In this document: piece after piece, positions 20,075-29,987 of the stretch
How the letters are laid out: the number at the start of each line of letters is the position of its first letter
How positions within the stretch are numbered: position 1 is the first letter of the stretch
NCBI RefSeq assembly: GCF_001678755.1
Contig: NZ_LZDS01000001.1
Location: 62,001 to 126,000, forward strand
DNA from: Acinetobacter gandensis
GTDB taxonomy: Bacteria; Pseudomonadota; Gammaproteobacteria; Pseudomonadales; Moraxellaceae
Direction: 5' to 3'
Length of the DNA stretch: 64,000 nt
Program-made: the position numbers and the translations under genes
Notes under the pieces: model-generated
What the model was told of the DNA's origin: nothing
What the model saw: only the letters and a program-made list of their open reading frames with translations
Database searches by the model: none

Positions 20075-22636
20075 TCAATCATAACACAGAGAATATCCAT
20101 TCCCATTCTGACAACTTGGCGTCGATTGTGTGAACGGTTGATTTTTTTGAAATGCTAACAAATTTTCAGGGTTCAAATGTATGGTTCGGTATTCATCTTT
20201 GTGATCATTCATTCTATTGGCAGAAGCTGATGCTTCATCCAACTGAAAAGATCTAGATAAACCTGCAACAACCATCGGTTGATCAATTTTTTGCACCACA
20301 CTTTGCTGAATTTCCCGCACTAACACTGATTCATTAACCTTTACATTCATTGTGTGGGTAGATTGAGCAACAGTAACTTTTTTTGTGGACTGTGGTTGTG
20401 TCGGTAACACATGATAATTTGAACTTGTTTGTCGACTGCCATTTGGTACAGCAATTGTTTGACGCTTAACAGGTGGCTCAATCGCAACAGGGGTTGTCAC
20501 CACAGGTTGTGTCACTTGTGGCTGTGCAACAGGGGCCGGCTGAACGGGTGCAGGTGCAACACCTTTAGACACAGGAATACGTTGCTGATAAATATCTTCA
20601 ACACTTTCAGGCAACTTAGCAAAGTTGCCATCGGTATCCAGTGCCAATTGCAAGCTATATAACTGGTTATAACGCTGCTGTGACATTTTTTTCACATCAG
20701 CTGAATTACCTACAATTGTTGGATGAATGAAGATTAATAAATTTCGCTTAACATTGGACTTGCCCTCAGAACTGAAGAGCTTACCCAAAACAGGAATCGA
20801 ACCTAAACCAGGCACAGACTGACGGCCATGCTGGGTATTATCTGAAATTAACCCACCTAAAACGATGGTTTGACCATGCTCAGCCAAAATGGAGGTTTTA
20901 ATGGCACGCTTACTGGTCACCAAGTCAGATGCTTCACCTTTATTGGTTTTCACATCTGAAACTTCTTGCTCAACCTCTAAACGAACCGAACCACCATCAC
21001 CAATGTGCGGAACCACTTTTAAGGTCACACCGACATCTTTACGCTCGATGGTAGTATATGGATTTGCAACGCCTGCTGCACCGGTCGATACAGAACCTGT
21101 TACAAAGGGTACGTTCTCACCAACCACAATATAGGCTTCTTCGTTGTCCATGGTCACAATCGACGGCGTAGACAGTAAGTTCGACTTGGTTTTTTCTTTT
21201 AATGCTTGAATCATGGCACCGTATAATTTACGAGAACCATCACTTCCTTCTCGATAATCACCCAATACTAATGATGTTCCCGCACCGACCGCACTACCCG
21301 CGCCCGCAGCACCACCTGTCAAATAACCTGCTGCAATATTTTTTAAACTTGAACCAAAGTTATCAAAGTTAATCAGTCCAATACCACTACTGATATCCCC
21401 TAATGCCCATTGCACACCCAATTGATCTGCATCGGAACCCTCTACCTCGATGATGGCAGCCTCGATCAATACCTGTTGACGACGGATATCTAATTGTTGA
21501 ATAGCTGATTCGATTTCACGCATCAATTGCGGATCAGCTTTGACCACCAAAGCATTTTGCGTCGCGTCAGCAATAATGCTAACACCATTGGCATTAAAGC
21601 TACTGATACTGTTTTGATTATTTGAATTATTATTACTGTTGAGATTAATCCCAGAACTAGTATTGTTATTGGCTGTTAATGACTGATTATCAGATGTGCC
21701 GTTGAGTAAGTTACTCGTTGAATTATTATTTGAATTAGCCGAATTATTGTTACTTGAAACCGCCTGCCCAGTCACTAGCCCTTGTAATATTTCAGATAAA
21801 TTTTTCGCACTGGCATATTTTAAACGGAAGACTTTCAGCCCACCTAAACGATCCGCTGCAGGAACATCTAAGGTTTCAATCATCTGGCGGATACGTTTAC
21901 GCGTCGCTGTATCCCCTTTAATAATAATACGATTGGTACGATTATCAGCGATCAGGCGAATGCGCGAGCCTTTCGGATCTTTCGACGCACCTGTCGAGCT
22001 CATTGCTTCAAGCAAACCAATCATTTCTTCCGCCTGACTTGATTGCAAAGTCACGGCTTCAATATCATTTTGCCCAGTTCCATCCAAATTACGAATAATG
22101 GTTTCAAGCTGATAAATATTGCTCGCACGGTCTGAGACAATTAGCGCATTGGTCCCCGCTACTGCAGACAAATGTGCAAACTGTGGCATCAATGGGCGTA
22201 AAGCAGGGATCAAGTCATTGGCATTGGTATTATCCAACCAAATCACACGCGTCACAATTTGATCGCCCGAAGCACGGTGTCGGGCATCATAAGGAATACC
22301 TGAACTTTTAACGTTACTATCAGGTACAAGCTTAATGGTATTGCCTGATGGAATGGCCACCACACCATTAACGTTTAAAACACCCAAAAATAAATCGTAG
22401 ACTTCTGTTTTATTTAAAGCCTTATTGGAAATGACTGTGACATTACCACGCACACGAGGATCAACAGCAAAGTTTTTCCCCGTGATATCAGCGACTTCAT
22501 TAATGAACGCTGTTAAATCAGCATCACGTAGATTGATTTTCCAAGTTTGAGCGAAACTTGCCGTACTGACCATCGCAGCCAAGGGCAACATGGCATAGGC
22601 AGCTAGAGTTGAACGATTATTATTAAAAAAAGCCAT
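20075..22636 (-). CDS. gspD: Type II secretion system secretin GspD
   Basis: The outer-membrane secretin channel of the type II secretion system, 853 aa. It has a signal peptide (to SFA, about residue 29), N0 domain (INLRDADLTAFINEVADITGKNF), N1-N3 domains with IRNLDGTGQNDIEAVTLQ, and the secretin core with RQQVLIEAAIIEVEG, VPFVTGSVS and VPGLGSIPVLGKLF, ending with FIHPTIV. Two oddities: an Asn/Ser-rich low-complexity insert near residues 295-345, inside the N3 region, and a C-terminal extension of about 170 residues rich in Pro, Gln and Val that may serve as a pilotin-binding or S-domain region. It is the third gene of gspN-gspC-gspD. Confidence 0.95.
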   Translation of the reverse strand: MAFFNNNRSTLAAYAMLPLAAMVSTASFAQTWKINLRDADLTAFINEVADITGKNFAVDPRVRGNVTVISNKALNKTEVYDLFLGVLNVNGVVAIPSGNTIKLVPDSNVKSSGIPYDARHRASGDQIVTRVIWLDNTNANDLIPALRPLMPQFAHLSAVAGTNALIVSDRASNIYQLETIIRNLDGTGQNDIEAVTLQSSQAEEMIGLLEAMSSTGASKDPKGSRIRLIADNRTNRIIIKGDTATRKRIRQMIETLDVPAADRLGGLKVFRLKYASAKNLSEILQGLVTGQAVSSNNNSANSNNNSTSNLLNGTSDNQSLTANNNTSSGINLNSNNNSNNQNSISSFNANGVSIIADATQNALVVKADPQLMREIESAIQQLDIRRQQVLIEAAIIEVEGSDADQLGVQWALGDISSGIGLINFDNFGSSLKNIAAGYLTGGAAGAGSAVGAGTSLVLGDYREGSDGSRKLYGAMIQALKEKTKSNLLSTPSIVTMDNEEAYIVVGENVPFVTGSVSTGAAGVANPYTTIERKDVGVTLKVVPHIGDGGSVRLEVEQEVSDVKTNKGEASDLVTSKRAIKTSILAEHGQTIVLGGLISDNTQHGRQSVPGLGSIPVLGKLFSSEGKSNVKRNLLIFIHPTIVGNSADVKKMSQQRYNQLYSLQLALDTDGNFAKLPESVEDIYQQRIPVSKGVAPAPVQPAPVAQPQVTQPVVTTPVAIEPPVKRQTIAVPNGSRQTSSNYHVLPTQPQSTKKVTVAQSTHTMNVKVNESVLVREIQQSVVQKIDQPMVVAGLSRSFQLDEASASANRMNDHKDEYRTIHLNPENLLAFQKNQPFTQSTPSCQNGNGYSLCYD

Positions 22637-22678
22637 ATACGCCTGTGTTTCCTAACCCTATATAGTGATGAATCATCA

Positions 22679-23545
22679 CTAAAAATCCTGTTGTATGGTC
22701 ATCACTTGATCACCACGTTTTACTTCAAGTTTCACCTGCCCTTCACGGCGGGCTTGTTCTAATAATTGCGCTTCTGATTGCCCCTGACCTACGCTTTGCC
22801 CATTTAAAGACATAATACGGTCACCTGGTTGCAATCCAAGCTTATTTCTTAATGCGGCCGGTGTGCGGCTTGTCACTTCAAAGCCACCACTTCCTGAAGG
22901 GGTAACTCCCATTTCTTGCATATATTGTTCACGGTTTTCAGCCATGCGCTGAACTGCTTGCCCAATCGCCGTTTGTGTCTGACCTTGTGCTGTATTTGAT
23001 GTCATGGTGCTATTATCTGTGCTGCTATTTTGCATCGTTGCATTGTTGGTCGCATTGGCTGTAGGGACAATCGGCTGATTCAACCCATTCTCGATGCCTT
23101 TAAATGCCAGTTCCCGTGTTGCTCCATTGGCTTGACGCAAGATCACTTTATCCCAATAGACTTCTGACAATTGATAAGAAGAACCTTCTATTGTTTCACC
23201 TACCAAGTAACGGTCTGAGCTTTCATTAATTTTGATCACTGCAGATGAATAGCGACTTGGCTGCCCAACCACCACACCTTGTAACACCATATTAAGTTGT
23301 TCGTTTGCTGCATTTGATGATTGTTCTTGAAACAACGCAAACGAACTAATATTCGGTACTTGCACTTGAGCAGAACCTAGCTCAACACGCTCAATTTGCA
23401 TAGCCTGAGGTGGCGCAATCAATAGCCAAAAAAATGCTGCTAATTTCCAGCACAAATATAAGATTAATAAGGCCAAGACCAATGGAGCAATACGATCAGC
23501 TTGCTTCCAGTTCAATTCGCGCATTGTGTCTACATAATTACGCAT
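22679..23545 (-). CDS. gspC: Type II secretion system protein GspC
   Basis: GspC (288 aa) is the inner-membrane protein that connects the cytoplasmic assembly platform with the secretin. One membrane helix is seen near residues 19-44 (APLVLALLILYLCWKLAAFFW in part), then the periplasmic homology region (LNMVLQGVVVGQPSRYSSAVIKI; YLVGETIEGSSYQLSEVYWDKVILR) and a C-terminal PDZ domain with LRNKLGLQPGDRIMSLNGQSV near 233-252. It overlaps gspN by one base and is 42 bases before gspD, the usual partner for its homology region. Confidence 0.93.
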   Translation of the reverse strand: MRNYVDTMRELNWKQADRIAPLVLALLILYLCWKLAAFFWLLIAPPQAMQIERVELGSAQVQVPNISSFALFQEQSSNAANEQLNMVLQGVVVGQPSRYSSAVIKINESSDRYLVGETIEGSSYQLSEVYWDKVILRQANGATRELAFKGIENGLNQPIVPTANATNNATMQNSSTDNSTMTSNTAQGQTQTAIGQAVQRMAENREQYMQEMGVTPSGSGGFEVTSRTPAALRNKLGLQPGDRIMSLNGQSVGQGQSEAQLLEQARREGQVKLEVKRGDQVMTIQQDF

Positions 23546-24288
23546 TAGTTCACCCCAGCTAATAAAGGCTGACGTGAACTAATCACATAAGTATCAAGAC
23601 CAGCTTTACCTTCATAGGATGCAACATTCATCAAAAACCGCTGCGTGAGCTGCACATCTAACATCAAGTCTGGCTCAAGCTGCAAATTCATCATTTTTTG
23701 TTCACGTTGATCCCGCACATCAATCGTTAACTTGCCGTTATCATCTTTTAATTTGGCCATCAAAACAGGAATATTCATCGACTCTTGGCGCTGTGCAAAG
23801 GTAAAACCAAGATCTCCACCCGCCCATTGTAATTCACCATCCGTAGCACTAAATCCATGTTGCGGCTTGTATTTAAACTGCACGTCTTTCAGCTGGATCG
23901 CATTGATTGGCCATTGCCATTGGGCAAAACTTTTTAATGTTTCAGGTGCAATTTGCCCTTCTAACGCTTTAATGGTGATGGCTTTACCCAAGCCATAACC
24001 CACTACGCCTTGTAGTTTGGTGTTACCGCTATGAATTTCAACATTTGCACCAAGACGCAATAAGATCAAATCCCAAGGTCGTGTCTTCCAATTTAAAGAA
24101 CCTTTAAGGTTACCTTTGGTCCAATCCGCTTGGCCATGCCAAATATTGCCGCTAACGTTGTGCAACATTTGATTATTTTTATAAAATTTTGTGATCAACC
24201 ATGCTGCTGGGACTTGCAGCAAGACAAAAATAAAAAAACTCAGGATGGCGAAAATGAGCCATCGAATATTATTAGATTTACTGATCAT
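23545..24288 (-). CDS. gspN: Type II secretion system protein GspN
   Basis: A 247-residue protein starting with one membrane helix (LIFAILSFFIFVLLQVPAAWL) followed by a periplasmic domain with VSGNIWHGQADW and LKGSLNWKTRPWDL, the pattern of the GspN family. GspN is an accessory type II secretion component present in only part of the bacteria that have the system; its exact job is unclear. It is the first gene of gspN-gspC-gspD, which lacks gspE to gspM. These must lie elsewhere, which is the split arrangement known in Acinetobacter. Confidence 0.9.
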   Translation of the reverse strand: MISKSNNIRWLIFAILSFFIFVLLQVPAAWLITKFYKNNQMLHNVSGNIWHGQADWTKGNLKGSLNWKTRPWDLILLRLGANVEIHSGNTKLQGVVGYGLGKAITIKALEGQIAPETLKSFAQWQWPINAIQLKDVQFKYKPQHGFSATDGELQWAGGDLGFTFAQRQESMNIPVLMAKLKDDNGKLTIDVRDQREQKMMNLQLEPDLMLDVQLTQRFLMNVASYEGKAGLDTYVISSRQPLLAGVN

Positions 24289-24390
24289 CCCACCACAACC
24301 GAACTTTCAACTTTACATCCATGATTTAAACTTTTTTTCTTTATAGGCACATTATGCATACTTTTTCTGCATAGCCAATTCAAAGAGCTA

Positions 24391-24415
24391 AAAAAACCGA
24401 GCATTTGCTCGGTTT
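24391..24415 (-). terminator. Terminator of the H-NS gene
   Basis: AAACCGAGC-ATTT-GCTCGGTTT, a 9-bp stem followed on the minus strand by seven T; 40 bases after the stop of the H-NS-like gene. Confidence 0.85.
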
Positions 24416-24455
24416 CATCATCCTAGATTCAGGATGTTACGACTTGATGAAAGAC

Positions 24456-24779
24456 TTAGATTAAGAAGTCTTCAAGTTTTGCGCCTTTTTCAAGCTCAGC
24501 AACTAACCAACGTGGTTGTTTACCGCGACCTGTCCAAGTATCAGCAGCATTCGCTTTACTACGGTAACGTGGCTCAACAGCTTTACGTGTTGATTTTTTA
24601 CGTTTGTTCGCGCCAGATTCAAGAATCTGCTCTACGGTTAAATCTAAGTTTTCAGCAATTTCTAAAATACGATTATACGCATCTTCAATCGCTTGGTCTT
24701 TTTTAGACGCAATTAAAGCTTCCGCTTCAACTTGTAATTTCTTTAACTCTTCAACTGATAGATTGCTAATATCAGGCAT
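24456..24779 (-). CDS. hns: H-NS family nucleoid-associated regulator
   Basis: A 107-residue histone-like protein that binds AT-rich and horizontally acquired DNA and silences it. The N-terminal half is a coiled-coil oligomerisation region (LSVEELKKLQVEAEALI...AYNRILEIAENLDLTVEQIL), then a Lys/Arg-rich linker, then the C-terminal DNA-binding domain with the core TWTGRGKQPRWL, which carries the minor-groove hook of H-NS. The frame is open to 24827, but the ATG at 24779 (MPDISNLSVEE) fits family starts. The gene stands alone between an AT-rich upstream region of about 140 bases and its own terminator. In Acinetobacter, H-NS loss affects surface genes and virulence. Confidence 0.93.
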   Translation of the reverse strand: MPDISNLSVEELKKLQVEAEALIASKKDQAIEDAYNRILEIAENLDLTVEQILESGANKRKKSTRKAVEPRYRSKANAADTWTGRGKQPRWLVAELEKGAKLEDFLI

Positions 24780-24923
24780 AATCTTTACTCCGAAATATCG
24801 TATTATTTTGCTTTTTAAAACTTGCACATAATATTTATAATAAAATAATTATTCAATAAACAATTTACGCTACACAACAATAAATTAACACAAATATATT
24901 CATTTCATCATGCATTTTTGTAT

Positions 24924-25352
24924 TTAAATATTATTTTGAGCAGTCAATTCAATTTCTTTAATACGTTGTTTAATATTTTCAGGTATCGCCATTTTTTGCA
25001 TCAATTGATTATCGACGCATACAATAACTGCATCACCCGATGCTACATAGGCTTGCTGTGACTCGCTCCATAATAGATAACTCATACGAAATGCACTATT
25101 TCTTAATTCTTCTACTCGCGTTGCCACTTTTAATTGATCTGGATAAATTACAGGACGAATAAATTTGCACTGACTTGATGCAACAACAGTAAGTACATCT
25201 TGATTAAATATATTCAACAAATCTAAATATGCAATTCGTGCACTTTCCATATAGCGATAATAATGCACATTATTAACATGACCAAATGCATCCATATCGC
25301 CCCATGCAACTTTTTGTTCATATATCACAGGATAGTTGTTTAATTCTTGCAT
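24924..25352 (-). CDS. Acyl-CoA thioesterase (4HBT hotdog family)
   Basis: A 142-residue single-hotdog protein. The motif WGDMDAFGHVNNVHYYRYMESAR near residues 17-39 is the hallmark of the YbgC/4-hydroxybenzoyl-CoA thioesterase family, with the catalytic Asp in GDMDA. The frame extends to a TTG at 25358, but AAGGAA sits right before that TTG, so it is the ribosome-binding site for the ATG at 25352. It is 12 bases after hemY and probably travels on the heme-gene transcript. The acyl chain it acts on is unknown. Confidence 0.85.
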   Translation of the reverse strand: MQELNNYPVIYEQKVAWGDMDAFGHVNNVHYYRYMESARIAYLDLLNIFNQDVLTVVASSQCKFIRPVIYPDQLKVATRVEELRNSAFRMSYLLWSESQQAYVASGDAVIVCVDNQLMQKMAIPENIKQRIKEIELTAQNNI

Positions 25353-25363
25353 ATTCAATTTCC

Positions 25364-26563
25364 TTATATTTTTATTTCCATAAAATTCGCATTGTTTTCA
25401 AAGATTAAATTTAATTGTCGAATTAAATCATCCTGCTGATTTAATGCTGATTTAATTCTGAGATAGCTCATTAATACATCATCAGGATATTGTGCCAACA
25501 AAGCATCCGCTTCTGCACTACGCTGGGTTGCGTTATAAATATTCCACTTTGCAAAATTCAATACAGGCAATGCAGGATATTTTTGTTCCCACAGCGCAAT
25601 CTGTTGCTCCACCGCGACATAGTCAGGATTTTGTTTGAGAAGTTGTGCCTGAAACCACATATAAAACACATCTTGATTAAACTGCTGTTCTAGCAGATGC
25701 ACAGCTAATCGTTCATGTTCTTGGCTCATATCCGGCATGCGAGATAACACTTTGAGCCACAGCACTTTGACCGCATAATTTCTCTCGGCAATTTGATCCT
25801 GCAAATCATGGTAACGCTGTTTTAAATTCTGCAAATCATCGACATCTGCTTGATCAAAAGCTTGTAATAACTGTGCCAACCAGGCCTGCTTAGTCACCTC
25901 ATCCAAATGGCCATAACGTGTTGAGCGTAAATACAACCATGGAAATTGTAAAGCAAAGGCACCCCACAAGGTATTCAAGCGCTGTTCATACGCAGTTTTT
26001 ACTTTATTTAACCATGGTGACAATTCATGTTGATTTAAAAACTCTAAATGCGTTAATGCTTGCTCACCATCATTTTGTCCTAAATAAATTTCTATTCGTT
26101 GTAATTCAGCCAATTCAAAAGCCATAGGACTGGTTTGATTTAATGCCTGTAATGCTGCTGGATAATCTTGCTGAATCCAAGATAATCGTGCATCGATCAC
26201 ACCTTTTAATAAACCGGACTCAGTAAATGCTTGTTGAATAAAATCCTTTTGATCATGTGCAGCATTCAATAACCAAATAACTGCGAGCTGCTCATAAGGG
26301 TGCAATTTATTAAAATTAAAAACCGTTTCACTTTTGCGTTGTTCACGGCTTAAATAACGCTTTAGCCCATACCAAAGCATTTGAACAAGAAAACTGATTA
26401 AAGCTAAAACAAAAACAATAAACCAAATATTGGATTGGACTTGCCAATTACGCCAGTAAACATAGACATAACCAGCACCATAACCGAAGCTCAATACACT
26501 CATAATGGCTATGGCAAATAAGCTAATCAATAAATAGGCCAATAAAATTTGTTTCATCGCCAT
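25364..26563 (-). CDS. hemY: HemY-like membrane protein of the heme cluster
   Basis: A 399-residue inner-membrane protein with two N-terminal membrane helices (about residues 5-30 and 44-62) joined by a short loop with FGYGAGYVYVYWRNWQVQ, the HemY N-terminal signature, followed by helical repeats of TPR type (LQALNQTSPMAFELAELQRIEIYLG and later repeats). HemY of proteobacteria is not protoporphyrinogen oxidase (a name shared with Bacillus HemY); its role in the late heme pathway is undefined. It overlaps hemX by one base, as the last gene of hemC-hemD-hemX-hemY. Confidence 0.9.
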   Translation of the reverse strand: MAMKQILLAYLLISLFAIAIMSVLSFGYGAGYVYVYWRNWQVQSNIWFIVFVLALISFLVQMLWYGLKRYLSREQRKSETVFNFNKLHPYEQLAVIWLLNAAHDQKDFIQQAFTESGLLKGVIDARLSWIQQDYPAALQALNQTSPMAFELAELQRIEIYLGQNDGEQALTHLEFLNQHELSPWLNKVKTAYEQRLNTLWGAFALQFPWLYLRSTRYGHLDEVTKQAWLAQLLQAFDQADVDDLQNLKQRYHDLQDQIAERNYAVKVLWLKVLSRMPDMSQEHERLAVHLLEQQFNQDVFYMWFQAQLLKQNPDYVAVEQQIALWEQKYPALPVLNFAKWNIYNATQRSAEADALLAQYPDDVLMSYLRIKSALNQQDDLIRQLNLIFENNANFMEIKI

Positions 26564-27399
26564 TAACCTATAAGTGCACGGGTATTTAATTGAGGAACAG
26601 ATAAAACAGGTGTTTCTTTTAATTGCACTATTTTTTGTTGTATCTGCTTTAAATGTGGATCAGGCAATTGCTGCATGATTTGAATAATTTCAGTCAATTC
26701 TTGTTGAAATTCAGGATACTGCCCTTTCAACATAATTTGCTGAGCCAATAATAATCTGAGTTGAATTTCTTTTAAGACAATTCCACGTTGTAATAAATCC
26801 ACACTCGGCCGTTCAACAGCTTCAACCTGAATCCAGCGACTCAAAAATGACTGTTCTTTTTGTTTTGGTGTATTTTGATAAGGCTGCTGTATTTCTTTTT
26901 GCAGTGCTTGATCCAGTGTCTGTAAAACTTGTTTAATTTTATTTTGCTGAGTTTGGCGCGCAACCACATATTGCGTCAGCATCTCTCGATCTTTCGCAAT
27001 CACCTGATGCAGACTCATTCTAAGTGCGGGTGCCAAACTAAATATTTCCAGCTGTTGATCTAGCTGATTCAATTTTTCTAGCGCCACACCAAATTGCTGC
27101 TGTTGTAATGCGAACTCAACCAACTCTAAACGCTGACCAATCAAAGTAATCGGCTGAACACCAACGTGATCATCTGCTTGCATTGCTGGCGGATTTGCAG
27201 GTGAAGAAGTTACAGGCTGACCATCATATTGTCGCTTCATCGCAACCAACTGATCATTCAAACCTGCATTTTGCTGCTGCAATTGCGTTTGCTGCTGCAT
27301 CAACTCCGTTTGTTTGGCATTCATTTGATAAACATCAAAACTTAACTTGAACAGCCAAAGTAGCGCGGCAATGACAACAACAATAACCAACCTCTTCAT
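26563..27399 (-). CDS. hemX: HemX-like protein (heme cluster)
   Basis: A 278-residue protein with one N-terminal membrane helix (LVIVVVIAALLWLFKLSF) and a Gln-rich coiled coil (residues 25-65, ELMQQQTQLQQQNAGLNDQ), followed by a helical periplasmic domain. This is the build of HemX, often annotated as uroporphyrinogen-III C-methyltransferase, although it lacks the SAM-binding motifs of such an enzyme. I see none here either, so a scaffold role is more likely. It overlaps hemD by four bases and hemY by one. Confidence 0.88.
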   Translation of the reverse strand: MKRLVIVVVIAALLWLFKLSFDVYQMNAKQTELMQQQTQLQQQNAGLNDQLVAMKRQYDGQPVTSSPANPPAMQADDHVGVQPITLIGQRLELVEFALQQQQFGVALEKLNQLDQQLEIFSLAPALRMSLHQVIAKDREMLTQYVVARQTQQNKIKQVLQTLDQALQKEIQQPYQNTPKQKEQSFLSRWIQVEAVERPSVDLLQRGIVLKEIQLRLLLAQQIMLKGQYPEFQQELTEIIQIMQQLPDPHLKQIQQKIVQLKETPVLSVPQLNTRALIG

Positions 27400-28175
27400 G
27401 TATTTCCCTGCACCTGCCTAACCTGCTGCAAAATATGTAATGCATTTAAATCGTTTAATTGCAGTATTTTGAGTTCTAAATTTGACTGCTGTCCGTAATG
27501 TTCAAGCAATTGCATCAGACGCTCGCCCAACACCAAATAATATGCATCCGCAACACATTGTGGATATGGCTGCATCAGTCGCAACCAATTGAGCCAACTG
27601 GCTTCACTGGTCACGAGCATACAATACGAAGATGACGACTCAAAAACAGTACGATTTTTTTTAATAATTTGTTCGGCTTCAGTTGGACATTGCCGATGGT
27701 ATAAAACAAAGTTAAGGACATGAATACCACGATCAATTAACTGCTGCATCATAAATTGGCGACCACCTTCACCACGCCAAAATGCAACTGTGGCACCAGC
27801 AGCCAATTGTTCTAGAATCGGTAAACTCAACATGCCTTCTGAAGTTTCGACTTCTGGAACTGCACTATTGATACCGTAATCCGCTAATGTATTTGCAGTT
27901 GCCTGTCCTACAGCAATCCAATGAATCTGCTTTAATTGCTCAATCTTCAGTCCCGCTTGAGCCAATCCAGCCATTCCCATATGTACGGCAGAAGGACTCA
28001 CCACAACAATGACTTGCGCATACAAAAGGGCTGAATATAGCTGCGCCAAATCTTGTGACCATGGGGCAGCTTTTAACTCAAGGAGTGGAAGCTCTAGTAC
28101 ACGCACTCCGGCCTGTTGCAAAGTCTCAGTGAGAACCGCTGCACGATCTTGAGGGCGTGTATTGATAAACAACAT
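27396..28175 (-). CDS. hemD: Uroporphyrinogen-III synthase
   Basis: HemD (259 aa) closes hydroxymethylbilane, made by HemC, with inversion of ring D to give uroporphyrinogen III. Sequence conservation in this family is low. Recognisable are the start LFINTRPQDRAAVLTETLQQAGV, the VVVSPSAVHMGM segment, IHWIAVGQATANTLADYGI near residue 85 and LRGEGGR-like WRGEGGRQFMMQQLIDRG in the middle. The position three bases after hemC and before hemX fixes the assignment. Confidence 0.93.
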   Translation of the reverse strand: MLFINTRPQDRAAVLTETLQQAGVRVLELPLLELKAAPWSQDLAQLYSALLYAQVIVVVSPSAVHMGMAGLAQAGLKIEQLKQIHWIAVGQATANTLADYGINSAVPEVETSEGMLSLPILEQLAAGATVAFWRGEGGRQFMMQQLIDRGIHVLNFVLYHRQCPTEAEQIIKKNRTVFESSSSYCMLVTSEASWLNWLRLMQPYPQCVADAYYLVLGERLMQLLEHYGQQSNLELKILQLNDLNALHILQQVRQVQGNT

Positions 28176-28178
28176 GTA

Positions 28179-29096
28179 TTAATACAATGCCTTCAAAATA
28201 TCACCAGCACCTTGCGCTAAAAGCTCTTGTGCTAAGGCAACACCAAGTTGTTCAGCGTTCTCGCTTGCGCCAATTTGCTGTGCTTTCAGTAATGTTTTAC
28301 CGTCCACACTGCCGACACGACCTTCTAAGTGAATTTGACCATTTTGCAGTACTGCATAACCTGCAATTGGAACTTGGCAACCACCTTCCAAATACGCATT
28401 GAAAGCACGTTCTGCACGTACACATGCATTAGTTTCACTATGCATTAAAGGCTGAATAAAATCTAAAACGGCTTGGTCATCGGTACGGCACTCTAGCCCC
28501 AATGCACCTTGACCTACTGCTGGTAAACTAAATTCCGGTTGGATGGTATGACGGATACGCTCGGCCAAACCCAAACGTTTCAAACCTGCACTCGCCAAAA
28601 TAATGGCGTCATAGTTACCCGCATCTAATTTTGATAAACGTGTACCCACATTGCCACGCAGATCAATAATCTCAAGGTCAGGACGTTGTTTTAAAATCTG
28701 ACATTTACGGCGTAGACTTGATGTACCGACTTTTGCACCTTGTGGTAGCTCATCAAAATGATTGTAGGTATTCGAAACAAAAGCATCGAGCGGATCTTCA
28801 CGTTCACAAATTACCGCTAAATTTAATCCTTCAGGCAGCGCCATCGGCACATCCTTCATTGAATGCACCGCTAAGTCTGCACGACCATCTAATAAGGCCG
28901 CTTCAAGCTCTTTTACGAATAATCCTTTACCACCAATTTTAGCCAAAGGTGTATCAAGAATTTTGTCACCTTGAGTGACAAAAGTAACCAACTCAACTTT
29001 TAAATCGGTATGGAGTGCTTCTAAACGCGCACGAATATGTTCCGCTTGCCATAATGCAAGCGGGCTTTGTCGAGTTGCAATCTTGAGGATTTTCAT
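28179..29096 (-). CDS. hemC: Hydroxymethylbilane synthase (porphobilinogen deaminase)
   Basis: HemC (305 aa) joins four porphobilinogens to hydroxymethylbilane on a dipyrromethane cofactor. Motifs: [19 protein letters not shown] at the start, [17 protein letters not shown] with the catalytic Asp near residue 83, [31 protein letters not shown], and the cofactor Cys in [12 protein letters not shown] near residue 241. Complete and of usual length. It follows algR by 95 bases; the AlgZ/AlgR-hemCD linkage is conserved from Pseudomonas to Acinetobacter. Confidence 0.97.
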   Translation of the reverse strand: MKILKIATRQSPLALWQAEHIRARLEALHTDLKVELVTFVTQGDKILDTPLAKIGGKGLFVKELEAALLDGRADLAVHSMKDVPMALPEGLNLAVICEREDPLDAFVSNTYNHFDELPQGAKVGTSSLRRKCQILKQRPDLEIIDLRGNVGTRLSKLDAGNYDAIILASAGLKRLGLAERIRHTIQPEFSLPAVGQGALGLECRTDDQAVLDFIQPLMHSETNACVRAERAFNAYLEGGCQVPIAGYAVLQNGQIHLEGRVGSVDGKTLLKAQQIGASENAEQLGVALAQELLAQGAGDILKALY

Positions 29097-29191
29097 AAAA
29101 TTTAAAATGCAGTCTGTTTAAGCGTTATTCTAAACTTAACCTGCTCACTTTAAAATGCAAGCATATTTAAATTTGAAAATACGCGTGTGCA

Positions 29192-29932
29192 TTATAATTT
29201 TTGAATTCGCTCACGTAAATTTGGCAAATGACGGCGACTCACCGCAAGGCGTTCTTCCAGATCGCGACAACGCACTTGGTATTGACCTGAACTCACAACC
29301 TCAAGGCCATCTAGAAAACCAATAGAAACCAAAGCGTTACGATGGATACGTATAAAACGATCACCAAATTCATTTTCTAAATCTTTTAGCGTCTCATCAA
29401 TTAAGACACTGCCATTTTTATGTCTTACCGTGACGTATTTTTGATCTGCTAAAAAGTAGTAAATATTTTCAACAGGCACCAATTCCACACCACGATAGGT
29501 TTTTGCCGCTATTTGATGTCGGCTGATTTTGATTTCGTCCATATTTTCTTTTTGTTTTATCGTGCTCAGCTGAGCTTGGGTTAATTTAATAATATGATCT
29601 AAAACCTGCTGCAATTCCTGTTGCATAACTGGTTTTAGCAAATATCCCTCTGCATTTGATCGAAACGCATCAAGTGCATGATGATCATAAGCAGTACAAA
29701 AAATAATTGCGGGCATTGGATCTAACTGACGCAAATATTGCGCGCAAGTTAATCCATCCATTTCAGGCATTTGAATATCTAATAGTATGACATCTGGCTC
29801 TAGGCTTTGAACCAACTCAATTGCTTGCCGACCATGTGTTGCTGTTGCCACAACATGATGTCCAAGTTGAGTGACTAAACGTGACAATCGTTCTATCGCT
29901 AGAGACTCATCATCACAAATCAGGATGTCCAT
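29192..29932 (-). CDS. algR: LytTR response regulator, AlgR type
   Basis: A 246-residue two-component regulator. The receiver domain has the acidic pair CDDE at residues 6-9, the phosphoacceptor Asp52 in LLDIQMPEMDG, Thr in IIFCTAYDHHALDAF and Lys in YLLKPV. The C-terminal half is a LytTR DNA-binding domain: YFLADQKYVTVRHKNGSVLIDE and FIRIHRNALVSIGFL, RCRDLEERLAVSRRHLP. AlgR of Pseudomonas controls alginate, twitching motility and virulence; the Acinetobacter targets are not evident from this window. It is the partner of the histidine kinase directly upstream, 55 bases away. Confidence 0.92.
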   Translation of the reverse strand: MDILICDDESLAIERLSRLVTQLGHHVVATATHGRQAIELVQSLEPDVILLDIQMPEMDGLTCAQYLRQLDPMPAIIFCTAYDHHALDAFRSNAEGYLLKPVMQQELQQVLDHIIKLTQAQLSTIKQKENMDEIKISRHQIAAKTYRGVELVPVENIYYFLADQKYVTVRHKNGSVLIDETLKDLENEFGDRFIRIHRNALVSIGFLDGLEVVSSGQYQVRCRDLEERLAVSRRHLPNLRERIQKL

Positions 29933-29987
29933 ATCTCCTCCTTTATACAGTTAACATCAGTTGTTTTTATAGATTAACTGTAATTTT

